From: Bacillota bacterium
Lineage (GTDB): Bacteria > Bacillota > Clostridia > Peptostreptococcales > Anaerovoracaceae
Length of the DNA stretch: 62,989 nucleotides
Direction: 5' to 3'
NCBI GenBank assembly: GCA_029101005.1
Contig: JAQXQE010000009.1
Location: 1 to 62,989, forward strand
Part shown: piece by piece, positions 53,331 through 62,469 of the stretch
Layout of the letters: every line of letters begins with the position of its first letter
Position numbering within the stretch: position 1 is the first letter of the stretch
Translations under genes and position numbers: made by a program
Notes under the pieces: model-generated
What the model was told of the DNA's origin: nothing
What the model saw: only the letters and a program-made list of their open reading frames with translations
Database searches by the model: none

Positions 53331-54194
53331 ATGAATGCTATTGAGATAAATAATCTAACCAAGTCATATGGTAAGTCTCGTGGAGTAGTCGATATCTCCC
53401 TCAATATCGAGAAGGGTGAATTCTTCGGCTTCATCGGTCCTAACGGCGCTGGAAAGTCCACCACAATTCGCGCCCTTCTTGGTCTTCTAAGTCCAACTAA
53501 AGGAACTTGCTCTGTTCTCGGAGCTGACTGTTGGAAGGATAAGACCACGGTACTTCAATCAGTTGGTTATCTTCCTTCGGAGAATGCATATTATCAAGGA
53601 ATGCGAGTTGATGAAATTCTCAGACTCTCCGCTAAGCTTCGTGGTTGCGAATGCGACAAAGAGGCTTCTCGACTCTGCGATGCTCTTCAGCTTGAAGTTC
53701 ATAGAAAAGCTTCTGAATTATCTTACGGCAATCGCAAGAAGCTCTCCATTGTCTGCGCACTTCAGCACAATCCCGAAGTGCTCATTCTTGACGAGCCTAC
53801 TGGCGGACTGGATCCACTGATGCAGAAAGCATTCTTCGATCTGCTGCGGGAACGCCACGAATCAGGCACAACTATTTTTCTCTCTAGCCATATTCTGTCA
53901 GAGGTACAGAACCACTGCGACAAAACTGCAGTCATTCGCAATGGTCAGATTATCGCATGCGACCGTATCGAGAATCTGAAGCAGAATAATGTTAGGAGAA
54001 TCCATCTCATCGGCGAAGCTGATCTGGCTGGCTTAGATGGAGTTAGGAATCTCGTACAGACCAGTGATCAGAGCTCATTCCTATACAATGGAGAGATAGC
54101 TGCGTTACTCAGGGTTCTCAGCAGCGGAAACATCCGCGACCTGAGCATTCAGGAACCCGATCTAGAAGAAGTCTTTATGCATTACTACGAATAG
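53331..54194 (+). CDS. ABC transporter ATP-binding protein
   Basis: A 287-residue ATPase of the CcmA/YhaQ-like type. Walker A is GPNGAGKST, the Q-loop is near SVGYLPSE, the signature LSYGNRKKLS replaces LSGGQ, Walker B is VLILDEPTGGLD, and the H-loop is in SSHILSEV. A C-terminal domain of about 75 residues follows, as in drug and bacteriocin-immunity exporters. It pairs with the permease 13 bp downstream. Confidence 0.9.
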   Translation: MNAIEINNLTKSYGKSRGVVDISLNIEKGEFFGFIGPNGAGKSTTIRALLGLLSPTKGTCSVLGADCWKDKTTVLQSVGYLPSENAYYQGMRVDEILRLSAKLRGCECDKEASRLCDALQLEVHRKASELSYGNRKKLSIVCALQHNPEVLILDEPTGGLDPLMQKAFFDLLRERHESGTTIFLSSHILSEVQNHCDKTAVIRNGQIIACDRIENLKQNNVRRIHLIGEADLAGLDGVRNLVQTSDQSSFLYNGEIAALLRVLSSGNIRDLSIQEPDLEEVFMHYYE

Positions 54195-54207
54195 GAGGTG
54201 GGCATCC

Positions 54208-54993
54208 ATGACACTATACTTACACGAGCTTAAGCAAGGTCGCAAAACTTGTATTATATGGACTCTCGCCATCGCTGCCTTTATGGCAATGTGCGTCCTT
54301 CTCTATCCGCAGATGAAGGGCGAGATGGACAGTTTCACCGAGATGTTCGCGTCAATGGGTTCCTTCTCAGCAGCATTTGGAATGGACAAGCTAGATTTCG
54401 GAAGCCTGATTGGATTCTATTCAGTTGAATGCGGTAATATTCTGAGCGTCGGAGGCGGCTTCTTCGCGGCAATCATCTCAGTAAATATTCTCTCGAAAGA
54501 GGAGAAAGAACATACGGCAGAATTTCTGCTGATACATCCTCTGACCAGAGGCAAGGTACTTATCAGCAAACTGGCTGCAATCTTCTCTGAGATTATTCTT
54601 ATGAACCTCATCGTCACAGCATGTTCAGTACTATGCATTATTATCATCGACGAACCTGTGCCAACAAGAGAGGTCATGCTCCTTCACCTCGCATACTTCA
54701 TCTGCCAGATTGAATTAGCTCTGATCTGCTTTGCAATTTCGGCATTCACAAGATCTAACAACTTCGGCATCGGTCTCGGTCTGACCCTCGTCCTGTATTT
54801 CATGAGCGTCCTGGCCAATGTATCCGATGTAGCTAAGCCATTCAAGATACTTTCGCCATTTGGCTATACAGAAGGCTCAGACATAGTGATTAACAACTGC
54901 CTCGATATGAAGCTGATTGTTCTCGGTCTTACAATTGGATTATGTGCCGCAATCGCAGGCGCCTACCACTATCAGCGCAAGGATATCCTATAA
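54208..54993 (+). CDS. ABC-2 type transporter permease
   Basis: A 261-residue membrane protein with six hydrophobic segments. The first helix is near residues 15-32 and a long extracytoplasmic loop follows. The segment NILSKEEKEHTAEFLLIHPLTRGKVLISKL is typical of ABC-2 permeases with the coupling helix. With the ATPase it forms a two-gene exporter; the substrate is unknown. AGGAGG lies 8 nt before the start, and a terminator follows the stop. Confidence 0.85.
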   Translation: MTLYLHELKQGRKTCIIWTLAIAAFMAMCVLLYPQMKGEMDSFTEMFASMGSFSAAFGMDKLDFGSLIGFYSVECGNILSVGGGFFAAIISVNILSKEEKEHTAEFLLIHPLTRGKVLISKLAAIFSEIILMNLIVTACSVLCIIIIDEPVPTREVMLLHLAYFICQIELALICFAISAFTRSNNFGIGLGLTLVLYFMSVLANVSDVAKPFKILSPFGYTEGSDIVINNCLDMKLIVLGLTIGLCAAIAGAYHYQRKDIL

Positions 54994-54999
54994 TAGATA

Positions 55000-55033
55000 A
55001 AAAAGAAGTCCGCTCAATCGAGTGGACTTCTTT
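55000..55033. terminator. Bidirectional terminator between the two ABC gene sets
   Basis: AAAGAAGTCC and GGACTTCTTT pair with an inner CT/AG, flanked by A and T runs. It ends both the plus-strand exporter operon and the minus-strand DUF4418 operon. Confidence 0.85.
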
Positions 55034-55059
55034 AAGTTTATCATAGTGCTTTGTCGATA

Positions 55060-55470
55060 CTATTCTGGTAACTGCTTATCCTTACCACCAGTTACCACAT
55101 CTGCTACAGCAAGGACGATGATTGCCCCAGCAAGACCGAACATCCACTTGCGTGTGAGATGGCAAGCCATAGGCATCATACATACACCGATGAATGAGCT
55201 GAACTCCAGAATAAGTGCAATCGCTGCGACAGCACCAACAATCTGGATAAGCTTGCGCTTATCACTTCCGGCGATTAGAGCCACCCCATATACCGCGATG
55301 AGAACAATCGCCAGACCGATGCCAGCCTGCGATGCAAACCAGCACTTCATGTGAGTTTGATTGCCATTGGCAAGATCAATCACGCCATCACACACAGGTG
55401 CCCATACCTTCAGTGCACCTAGTACCGCCAGCGACAGCACAAGCTGAATAACAGGAATAATCTTCTTCAT
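55060..55470 (-). CDS. DUF4418 family membrane protein
   Basis: From the ATG at 55468-55470 this is a 136-residue protein with four hydrophobic helices. Family text is CDGVIDLANGNQTHMKCWFASQ and SSFIGVCMMPMACHLTRKWM. The conserved cysteines and the MKCW/CMMPMAC motif mark DUF4418, which lies beside MacB-like ABC pairs in many Clostridia. Its role is not established. It is the last gene of the operon with the ATPase and FtsX-like permease. Confidence 0.75.
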   Translation of the reverse strand: MKKIIPVIQLVLSLAVLGALKVWAPVCDGVIDLANGNQTHMKCWFASQAGIGLAIVLIAVYGVALIAGSDKRKLIQIVGAVAAIALILEFSSFIGVCMMPMACHLTRKWMFGLAGAIIVLAVADVVTGGKDKQLPE

Positions 55471-55508
55471 AATATTATCCTCCATACACACATAAGTGTT
55501 ATCTATCT

Positions 55509-56168
55509 CTATATCTCTGATAGTTTACCCGCATCAAGGCTATATCTTCTGATAGCCTGCTTTGCCCATATGCTATTATGCGTAACCATAATTACGGCTG
55601 CTCCATTCTTACAAGCTTCTTTGAGCAGGTCAATGGTCTGCTGTGACCACTTATCATCCAGATCATTAGTTGGCTCATCGGCTAGGATGAGCTTAGGCTG
55701 GTGTATCAAAGCTCTAGCTATCATAGCTCTTCGTCTCTGACCTCCAGACAGTTGATGTGGCAGGAAGTCTGCGCGATCAGATAATCCTAGAGCTTCTAGA
55801 ACTCGACCAATCTCTTCTGAATCCTTCTTGGAATAAAGTCCTTGAACAAACTCCAGATTCTCTCTCAATGTCAGTGCCTGCACCAGATTACTGTCCTGGA
55901 AGATAAATCCGATCTCTGTTCCTCTCAAGCGCGTCATCTCGCTGTCCGACATTCTGGAAACCTCTCTACCATCAATATATAGTTTTCCCTCATCTGGGGC
56001 CAGAAGCGTTCCTATGACATAAAGGAGAGTGCTCTTTCCTGTACCCGACGGGCCCTCGATGGATATGAAGTCGCCAGCATTCACATCAAGATTAATATCT
56101 GTGAGAGCCTCAACTAGTTCTCCCATCTTATAACTCTTACTGATATTCTCGAGTCTGCAGATGCTCAT
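55509..56168 (-). CDS. MacB/LolD-type ABC ATPase
   Basis: A 219-residue ATPase. Walker A is GPSGTGKST, the Q-loop is IFQDSNLV, the signature is LSGGQRRR, Walker B is LILADEPTNDLD and the H-loop is TVTHN-like VMVTHNS. The lack of a C-terminal extension and the QDSNL text fit the MacB/LolD class, which powers mechanotransmission rather than simple transport. It begins where the permease gene ends (no gap). Confidence 0.92.
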   Translation of the reverse strand: MSICRLENISKSYKMGELVEALTDINLDVNAGDFISIEGPSGTGKSTLLYVIGTLLAPDEGKLYIDGREVSRMSDSEMTRLRGTEIGFIFQDSNLVQALTLRENLEFVQGLYSKKDSEEIGRVLEALGLSDRADFLPHQLSGGQRRRAMIARALIHQPKLILADEPTNDLDDKWSQQTIDLLKEACKNGAAVIMVTHNSIWAKQAIRRYSLDAGKLSEI

Positions 56169-57371
56169 CTAGTTCACCTCCCCTTGTGTAATTGCCGTCT
56201 GTGGCTCCAAAGATGCACTTCTGAGAGCTGGTCTAAGCGATGCAATAAAACCAACCAGAACGGCCAGAACAATTCCGCCTAATGCAGTAGCCAATGTCAG
56301 ACCCCAACTCCATACGGATGATGGAATCTGGAAGGTCTCCGTAATAAGTGTCATCACTGGTTTGATTAGCAAGCAAGCGGCTGCGCTTCCAAGAACACCA
56401 CCCGCCAGAACCAGTGCACACGCCTCTCCAATTACAAGAGCAAAAACACCTTTCTTCTGAACTCCAATTGCTCTGAGAAGACCAATCTCTTTCTTTCTAT
56501 CCTTGGCAAGTGCGTTGAATCTTCCAATCAGCGCAAGTACAGTTACCACTAACATTGACACCCACAGAATGAACATTATCTTAGCAGTAGCTGAAAGCTG
56601 CCCCTGTAGTGTTGCAATAGTAGTATTTGTTGCGATGCACTGAGCATCTATTCCAGAGAAATAATTGAACTGACTCTCGAACTTGGCTGGATCCACCCCT
56701 TCATCAAGTTTAACCATTACTGCAGAGATTAAGTCCTCGGCTCTAGCTCCTTCAGGTAAAGTATTAAGATTCTCCGCATTCTCAGTCAGCTCCCTTGCCT
56801 TGTCGATAGACATAAATATTGTCTTGTCCATGCCTGTTCCTGTAGGATACAACTCTCCTACTACGTTCATAGGTTCTCCAAGAATCTTCGCCTTAACACC
56901 AACAAAGTTTGTGAACTCTCCGCCGAGAATAATATCGTTGTCTTTGAGATTCTCATATTCCTTCTTGTTCATCTGCGCCTTCAGAATGAAGTCTGTCTCA
57001 GGATCAAAGCCTGTCACTCGCATCTCAAGGCCGAAATCACAGCAGCTTCCATACAGAGTCTGTGAGAAGAACTGCGGCGAAACCATAGCTACTCCATCGA
57101 GCGCCGCAACTTGTTCCGTAACCTCGGCCGGCATATATTCGTTCTCTGGATTCGCAGTATATAACAACTCGTAACCACTTGCGTCAGCTGACTTTGGAAT
57201 AATTAGTGCATCTGCGCCAAGTCTCTCCTTACTTGTTCTGAGACCCGTATTCATAGTTACGAACACACCCATCATAACGACGAAGATCATTACCGTAATC
57301 GCAGTTATCACAATAGTCAGCAAAGACTGCGATCTTCTTCTAGTAATGTTCCTCCAGATTAGTTTACCCAT
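56169..57371 (-). CDS. FtsX/MacB-like ABC permease
   Basis: A 400-residue protein with one N-terminal helix, a large extracytoplasmic MacB_PCD domain (about 45-255), and three C-terminal helices with the FtsX domain (EIGLLRAIGVQKKGVF then GSAAACLLIKPV). This is the standard layout of MacB-type permeases that move lipoproteins, peptides or antibiotics out, or act in signalling. It is the first gene of its operon. Confidence 0.9.
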   Translation of the reverse strand: MGKLIWRNITRRRSQSLLTIVITAITVMIFVVMMGVFVTMNTGLRTSKERLGADALIIPKSADASGYELLYTANPENEYMPAEVTEQVAALDGVAMVSPQFFSQTLYGSCCDFGLEMRVTGFDPETDFILKAQMNKKEYENLKDNDIILGGEFTNFVGVKAKILGEPMNVVGELYPTGTGMDKTIFMSIDKARELTENAENLNTLPEGARAEDLISAVMVKLDEGVDPAKFESQFNYFSGIDAQCIATNTTIATLQGQLSATAKIMFILWVSMLVVTVLALIGRFNALAKDRKKEIGLLRAIGVQKKGVFALVIGEACALVLAGGVLGSAAACLLIKPVMTLITETFQIPSSVWSWGLTLATALGGIVLAVLVGFIASLRPALRSASLEPQTAITQGEVN

Positions 57372-57475
57372 TTCAACTCCTAGTTAATTCCTTACTTCGT
57401 TCAATGAGAAAGTATAGCAGTTTAAATCTATCTTAGTTATTGATTTCTTCTATAGTTATTTCGAAAGAATCTCGG

Positions 57476-57895
57476 CTATCTCAACAGAAAATCCGCCCAT
57501 TTGTCAGAAGCTGATGCGTAGTTATCTTTCCAATAGAATAAGCGCTCAACATAGTACTCCAGCCTATCCTGGATTATCGCCTCGCAACCGTCTATTCCAT
57601 TCTCTCTGATTATCGCTGTTAGCTCATATATCGGATGTCCAACAGCATGCCCATTCGTATGAACCGTTCCACACGCCTGCCCAATAGCATGACATCTTGC
57701 GATATCCGCTTCTTCTGTTTTGCCACCAGGAAGTCTGAACTGCGGATAGATTACGCGCGGCTTATCAATCTGACCAGAATAATAATCGTCAAGTATATAC
57801 GGGTCTACCACATACTGAAGTTCAGGGAACTCCTTCTGCAGAATAGCGAGAGCCTTCGCCCTGATAGATTCTACTTTTACCTCAACTACTGCCAT
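57476..57895 (-). CDS. Imm5-like putative immunity protein
   Basis: A 139-residue protein. The central text ARCHAIGQACGTVHTNGHAVGHPIYE resembles the Imm5-type families of putative immunity proteins, which normally pair with polymorphic toxins. The C-terminal part (QDRLEYYVERLFYWKDN) is helical. No toxin gene is nearby. The assignment is by motif recall, and it could be some other alpha-helical family. Confidence 0.5.
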   Translation of the reverse strand: MAVVEVKVESIRAKALAILQKEFPELQYVVDPYILDDYYSGQIDKPRVIYPQFRLPGGKTEEADIARCHAIGQACGTVHTNGHAVGHPIYELTAIIRENGIDGCEAIIQDRLEYYVERLFYWKDNYASASDKWADFLLR

Positions 57896-57969
57896 GCAAT
57901 CCTAATCTATCTCGGGTAAGCCCCAGCGCTCCTTAGGTGCTGACTTCGCCGCTGGCTTCGATACTTCTG

Positions 57970-58275
57970 CTAATTGAGATTCGCAGTATACCGAAGTGAT
58001 TGCAAGCCCATTAATGGCGCATCTTCTGCGTGGATGTGATATGTTGTCTGCCCACTCATTCCGTGTATCGTATCGATGTCTCCGACATCTGAATGCACAA
58101 TCCAGTCCACGCCCTCGGATCGCGGGATTGGTCAGATGTTGCCATAGCCACCCTTATACAGAACACAGATGAAATCGCCCAGAACAGATTCGTCTGGCAT
58201 CCAGATAGTATATTCACCGTTATTTGCATCATCACCCATGCACACGGATTTCCGTCCATATTTGATTCGTATCAT
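57970..58275 (-). pseudogene. Hypothetical gene with an in-frame TGA at codon 48
   Basis: From the ATG at 58273-58275 the frame reads 47 residues (KYGRKSVCMGDDANNGEY, then GDFICVLYKGGYGNI), hits TGA at 58132-58134, then continues 53 residues in frame (PIPRSEGVDWIVHSDVGD) to TAG at 57970. The spacing suggests TGA replaced TGG (tryptophan before PIP), which is a single transition. A loose hairpin follows the TGA, but I judge a nonsense mutation much more likely than selenocysteine. A second frame over the same stretch (RCAINGLAITSVYCE, ending near 57902) also looks protein-like, so the region may be rearranged. Confidence 0.5.
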
Positions 58276-58401
58276 TGCTTCACCTCTGTTTGTCTCTGCA
58301 ATGTACGTTTATACCTTAGCATTTATACCATATACTCTCTCCATAATATAATTATCATTATGAGAAGAAACAATTGAATTCATATATGCATTTACGTGTA
58401 T

Positions 58402-59049
58402 TTAAATCCATAACCAGTTTTCATCTATCTCCAGCAACATTCCAGCTCGTTCGATTGCTCTGCCGTTAATGCACCATGCATCGTTATACTTAAGTTTCTG
58501 AACTATAGAAAATGGTTCCGTTTGCGGCGGACGCTTTGCAGATATGCGACAGTACTTTGGTGGTATCTCGGAGCATTCCCAAAAAGTCTGAATGCACAAG
58601 ATAGAAGGAACCATCCTCCACAAACTAACACAGAGATCTTTTACAGCATTCATTTTATCTGTAAGATGAACTGTTTTATGTTCAACATACTCATAAAAAT
58701 CTTCTTCTGGAATGATCATGTGAAACATCAGCTCTCCATCACTTACTTTCCAGTATCCTCTTACTTCAGAAAAATCACTGAAGCTAAACAGAGCTTGATA
58801 AAAACTGCCATTATGCATATCATCACTGCCATTTACATAATCCTGATTCGCCTTTATCTGCTGCTCAAAAGTATATCCTTCGCTTCTCCTAAAGCCACCA
58901 TTAAAATTCACTTTGTTTTCAGCAAGAGCATCGAACAGCACTTGCACCAGCGAATTGTTTTGCGCATCTTTATTAAATTCGATATTAAATCCAAAATATG
59001 CAGGCATTCTTTTATCTTGCTCCTTAATTGACATTTTGTTGTAATCCAA
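58402..59049 (-). CDS. Hypothetical protein of unknown family
   Basis: A 215-residue acidic protein that I do not recognise. It has no membrane helix. Notable are two tryptophan-rich segments (VRGYWKVSDGEL, and IDENWLWI at the end) and TFWECSEIPPKY with a cysteine pair nearby. It lies between the TGA-containing gene and the rhuM remnant, all on the minus strand, in a region that resembles decaying accessory DNA. Confidence 0.45.
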   Translation of the reverse strand: MDYNKMSIKEQDKRMPAYFGFNIEFNKDAQNNSLVQVLFDALAENKVNFNGGFRRSEGYTFEQQIKANQDYVNGSDDMHNGSFYQALFSFSDFSEVRGYWKVSDGELMFHMIIPEEDFYEYVEHKTVHLTDKMNAVKDLCVSLWRMVPSILCIQTFWECSEIPPKYCRISAKRPPQTEPFSIVQKLKYNDAWCINGRAIERAGMLLEIDENWLWI

Positions 59050-59102
59050 GAGTAACTATTCACGCAGCACTTATTTCATGCAGTTCATTATTACATTAAT
59101 CA

Positions 59103-59668
59103 TCATCTCTTTTTCTTCCGGTCAAGAAAATAGAGAAACATAGCTGTTGCTATTCTCTTGTTTCCGTCAGAGAAACTGTGATTCTTTACAACAAAGTACA
59201 AGAGATTTGCTGCTTTCTCATCGTCTGATGATCATAATCATCAAGCATATCTAGTGCAGTATTGTATTTCTCAATTACAGAAAGAATCTGCTTGGTATCT
59301 AGAACATTTTCGGCTCTCTTCATTATCCGAATTACTTCATTAAGCTGATCCAGACGCTTCTCATTAACTGCATAGCCTTTGATAATATAATCCTTGAGTG
59401 CATAGTTTGCCCATTTTCTGAACTCAACACCGCGCTTGGATTTAACGCGATAACCTACGGAGATAATCATGTCTAAATTGAAATATTCAATTTCACGCTC
59501 TACTTCTCTTTCACCTTCAAATTGAACTGTTGCAAAATTTGCAACAGTTGCCACGCCAGATAATTCTTCTTTGAGAGCATTTCTTATATGTCTTGAGATT
59601 GTGGATTTATCTCTATCAAACAGTTCTGCCATCTGATTTAGTGAAAGCCAAACGGTTTTCTCCCGCAC
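59103..59668 (-). pseudogene. Internally deleted rhuM gene
   Basis: The frame from a GTG at 59666-59668 encodes residues typical of RhuM (SLNQMAELFDRDKSTISRHI, then FNLDMIISVGYRVKSKRGVEFRKWA) but lacks about 25 N-terminal residues and ends early at TAA 59186. In another frame at about 59103-59215 the expected C-terminal text appears, KAANLLYFVVKNHSFSDGNKR and IATAMFLYFLDR, with a Fic-like HxFxDGNxxR motif, then stops at TGA. Intact RhuM proteins have about 55 more residues between the two parts. The gene is therefore truncated at both ends and internally deleted. Confidence 0.7.
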
Positions 59669-59801
59669 CCATTTCCATGTTCCTCGACAAATTCTAATTA
59701 ATCTTATTTTTATTATATCATCTGCTCATTCATCGGAATAGTGCAATCAAACGGGTAGTCCTGTGTCAAATCATCTCCATTTGATCATAATCCAATGCAC
59801 A

Positions 59802-59843
59802 AAAATAACCGCCAGACCTTTCCAAATTGAAAGAGCCTGACGG
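59802..59843 (-). terminator. Terminator of the F5/8-C surface protein gene
   Basis: On the minus strand CCGTCAGGCTCTTTC pairs with GAAAGGTCTGGCGG (one bulge, wobble pairs), followed by TTATTTTT. It lies 40 bp after the stop. Confidence 0.7.
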
Positions 59844-59883
59844 CTATGTAAGGACGCTTTGTTATTTCGTATCAGCGTTTTCT

Positions 59884-62391
59884 TTATTCATTTGTTCTTT
59901 TTCTTCTTGCGTAAACGGTAGTACCTGTTATTCCTGCTCCGGCAAGAAGCATCAATGCAATCCATAGAGCCAGGTTAGTATCGTCACCGGTCTCTACTGA
60001 AGGTCCTGGTGTGACCTTTTCTTCTACTGTGAATGTAGTTTCTGCAGTACCACTTTCAGATACGATGCCGATTGTGTGTTCACCTGCAGGAAGAGTTGAT
60101 ACATAGTCAGCATCCAGGGTTACAATTGTGCTGCCTTCCTTGACTGTGTAATTCTTCGCATCAAGGGTTTTATCGTCAAGCTCAACTCCGAGAAATTCCT
60201 TGTAATCTGCGTTAGACGTAAACGACAATGTCTTCTTTTCGCCTGCAGTTATTCTCTGGCCCATGCCCTCAATGATTTCAGGCGAGAGCTTATCAATTCT
60301 GCCGGCATCTGCTTTCCACCTTTCTAAATCAGTTATTTCATTTGTTCCCTCTGCATCAGAGAAAATCATGTTGCAAGTACTACATGTCCAGTATTCCTTA
60401 ACACCATATTCAGTGTATGTGGAAGGTACTTCAGGAGTATGAGTTAATCCACCAGGATGCGTACATTCTGTCCACTGGGCGGTAATTTTGAGCGCCGCAT
60501 TTGGCATTGTGAATGCATTGTTTTCTATTATAACAGCAGTTGGCGATACTTCCCATTGATCAAACACATATCCTGTCGGAGGAGTACCAGGAGTTAAAGT
60601 AATCGTGCTTCCTGCCTTAGCGTAGTTTTTGCTGTTATACTCGGAGGTATCTCCGGATGCAGTTGCGTTTACTAGAGTAAGTGGGTAATACAGGTTATCT
60701 GCTGTGCCTGTGAATGTACCGTCAACATAGATTTTTCCGCTGTTTTCAATGGTGCCCACATTGACCAGGGTAACACCATCAGGGATTATCAGTGACTTGT
60801 CATTATCAATGGTAAGTGTTTTGCCGTTTTCAATGATGAAGTCATCAGTCGGTGTAACGCTCTTTCCATAGACCTTACCTCTGTTACCCTCGAAAATCAC
60901 ACCACTCCATAATGCTTTATTCTCATCGTCGTTGTCGGAAATCGAGCTTGCGAAGACTATCGCGTTGCCGTTCTCTCCCGTACTGAAAGAGCCTTTGATA
61001 CCCTTATCGAGCGCATTGACCTTTCCTCCGTTTATGGTGATATTTCCGCCACTACCCTCACGGCCGTAACCGATTTCAGCTACACTCATCGGTCCTCCTT
61101 TGGCATTAACAGTTCCTCCGTTTATGGTGATATTGCCACCACTACCCTTATATCCGCCGCCGATTCCAGCTGCACTATTTCCTCCTTCGGCATTAACAGT
61201 TCCTCCGTTTATGGTGATATTGCCGCCACTGCCACCATCTCCGCCGCCGATTCCAGCTGCATTATCTCCACCTTTGGCATTAACAGTTCCACTGCCCTCA
61301 ATGGTCAGCTTCTTACCTGGACCGACTTCAATACCAGGTCTTCCAAATCCTCCTATGAAGGTGTTCTCTCCCTCAAGAATCAGTGTAACATCTGCACTTT
61401 TTTGTTCACTGGTACCTCCGCCAATAAGCACCATGGCGGATTTATAACTCGTTCTTGAACTATCAATACTCAAATCTTTTACCCTGATTGTTACAGGCGT
61501 TGCCGTTTCAACCTTCAGTTCATTATTATTAGTAGTGCTGCCGATAACGGTGATTATCTGACTAGGGTCAATGCTATTTTTAGATTGTGCGTTTCCAAAA
61601 GATACTTTGATTTTGCCTGGGGCATTTTCATCGTCTTTGATTATTACAGTTCCCTGACTTATATCAAATATGTGATCAAAATCAGACGCTTTATACCCAC
61701 AGTATATGCATGCACCATCCGTCCCTGAATAATTATGGTCTATCACAGGCGTATAATCTGCTTTTTCTTTGATAGAGTTACAAATTGTACAGATTGTTGC
61801 AGTATATCCCTGATCTTTACAGGTTGGGCCAACAGTTTCTAAAGTCCACGAATGGGAACAATCTGTCAAAGCAAATTCACTCATCTGCATTACATCACCG
61901 CTCTGAATTGCGGTAATTTCCAGCTTATAATACTGATAAGCTGTTTCTGTCCTGTCAAATACGAAGCTATACGTTGTATAGTTTTTATCCTGCAAAACGG
62001 TATCATCAGTCACACTGTGGATTTCTTTCCAGGTGCCTGTGCCGGATTCTGTATAATCATTACATCCATACAGTTTCCAGTTTTTCGGATTTCTGCCTGG
62101 GTATGACTTATTATCACCACCGGTGGTGATGCTGTATCCACTGACATTAACAGCAGAGGACGTCTCAAATATGATGTATGCACTGCTAAAATTGGTCACA
62201 CACCATTTTGTACCGTTCTTTCCATCAATAAGCATTGCCGGGCCCTCATTATCTCCTGCTCCGGCTGTTCCCTCTTTGTATGTATAAGGATTAGCCGGTT
62301 CGCCTTCAGCAAATGCTGCCTGCGGCACAAGTGCCAGCACCATGCACAGTGAAAGCACTATGCTAAATAATCTTTTCTTCATTCTTCTCAC
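59884..62391 (-). CDS. Surface protein with discoidin-like, carbohydrate-binding and repeat domains
   Basis: An 835-residue exported protein. Residues 1-28 are a signal peptide. A discoidin (F5/8 type C)-like domain follows (about 32-175), then two CxxC stretches (about 190-235), a carbohydrate-binding-like beta region and glycine-rich repeats. In those repeats an 87-bp DNA unit occurs about three times near 61100-61290 (29-residue period, GGNITINGGTVNA). An InlB-type repeat (TPPTGYVFDQWEVSP), an X2-like domain and a C-terminal VETGDDTNLALW helix with a basic tail end it. No strict LPXTG is visible, though SVETGD resembles degenerate sorting signals of Clostridia. It probably binds sugars at the cell surface. 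Confidence 0.8.
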   Translation of the reverse strand: MRRMKKRLFSIVLSLCMVLALVPQAAFAEGEPANPYTYKEGTAGAGDNEGPAMLIDGKNGTKWCVTNFSSAYIIFETSSAVNVSGYSITTGGDNKSYPGRNPKNWKLYGCNDYTESGTGTWKEIHSVTDDTVLQDKNYTTYSFVFDRTETAYQYYKLEITAIQSGDVMQMSEFALTDCSHSWTLETVGPTCKDQGYTATICTICNSIKEKADYTPVIDHNYSGTDGACIYCGYKASDFDHIFDISQGTVIIKDDENAPGKIKVSFGNAQSKNSIDPSQIITVIGSTTNNNELKVETATPVTIRVKDLSIDSSRTSYKSAMVLIGGGTSEQKSADVTLILEGENTFIGGFGRPGIEVGPGKKLTIEGSGTVNAKGGDNAAGIGGGDGGSGGNITINGGTVNAEGGNSAAGIGGGYKGSGGNITINGGTVNAKGGPMSVAEIGYGREGSGGNITINGGKVNALDKGIKGSFSTGENGNAIVFASSISDNDDENKALWSGVIFEGNRGKVYGKSVTPTDDFIIENGKTLTIDNDKSLIIPDGVTLVNVGTIENSGKIYVDGTFTGTADNLYYPLTLVNATASGDTSEYNSKNYAKAGSTITLTPGTPPTGYVFDQWEVSPTAVIIENNAFTMPNAALKITAQWTECTHPGGLTHTPEVPSTYTEYGVKEYWTCSTCNMIFSDAEGTNEITDLERWKADAGRIDKLSPEIIEGMGQRITAGEKKTLSFTSNADYKEFLGVELDDKTLDAKNYTVKEGSTIVTLDADYVSTLPAGEHTIGIVSESGTAETTFTVEEKVTPGPSVETGDDTNLALWIALMLLAGAGITGTTVYARRKRTNE

Positions 62392-62469
62392 CTTTTTATT
62401 TTATCTTGGAATTAACGTATTTTCAGGCCGAACTATCTTTCCGGCTGTAGTTCTTAATATATAGTTTTC

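Noticed and set aside
44808-58134. Genome-wide recoding of TGA (code 4 or 25)
   Set aside because: Several intact genes end in TGA, including trxB, the DUF3990 gene and the second PlsC gene, and ATGA junctions use TGA as the stop.
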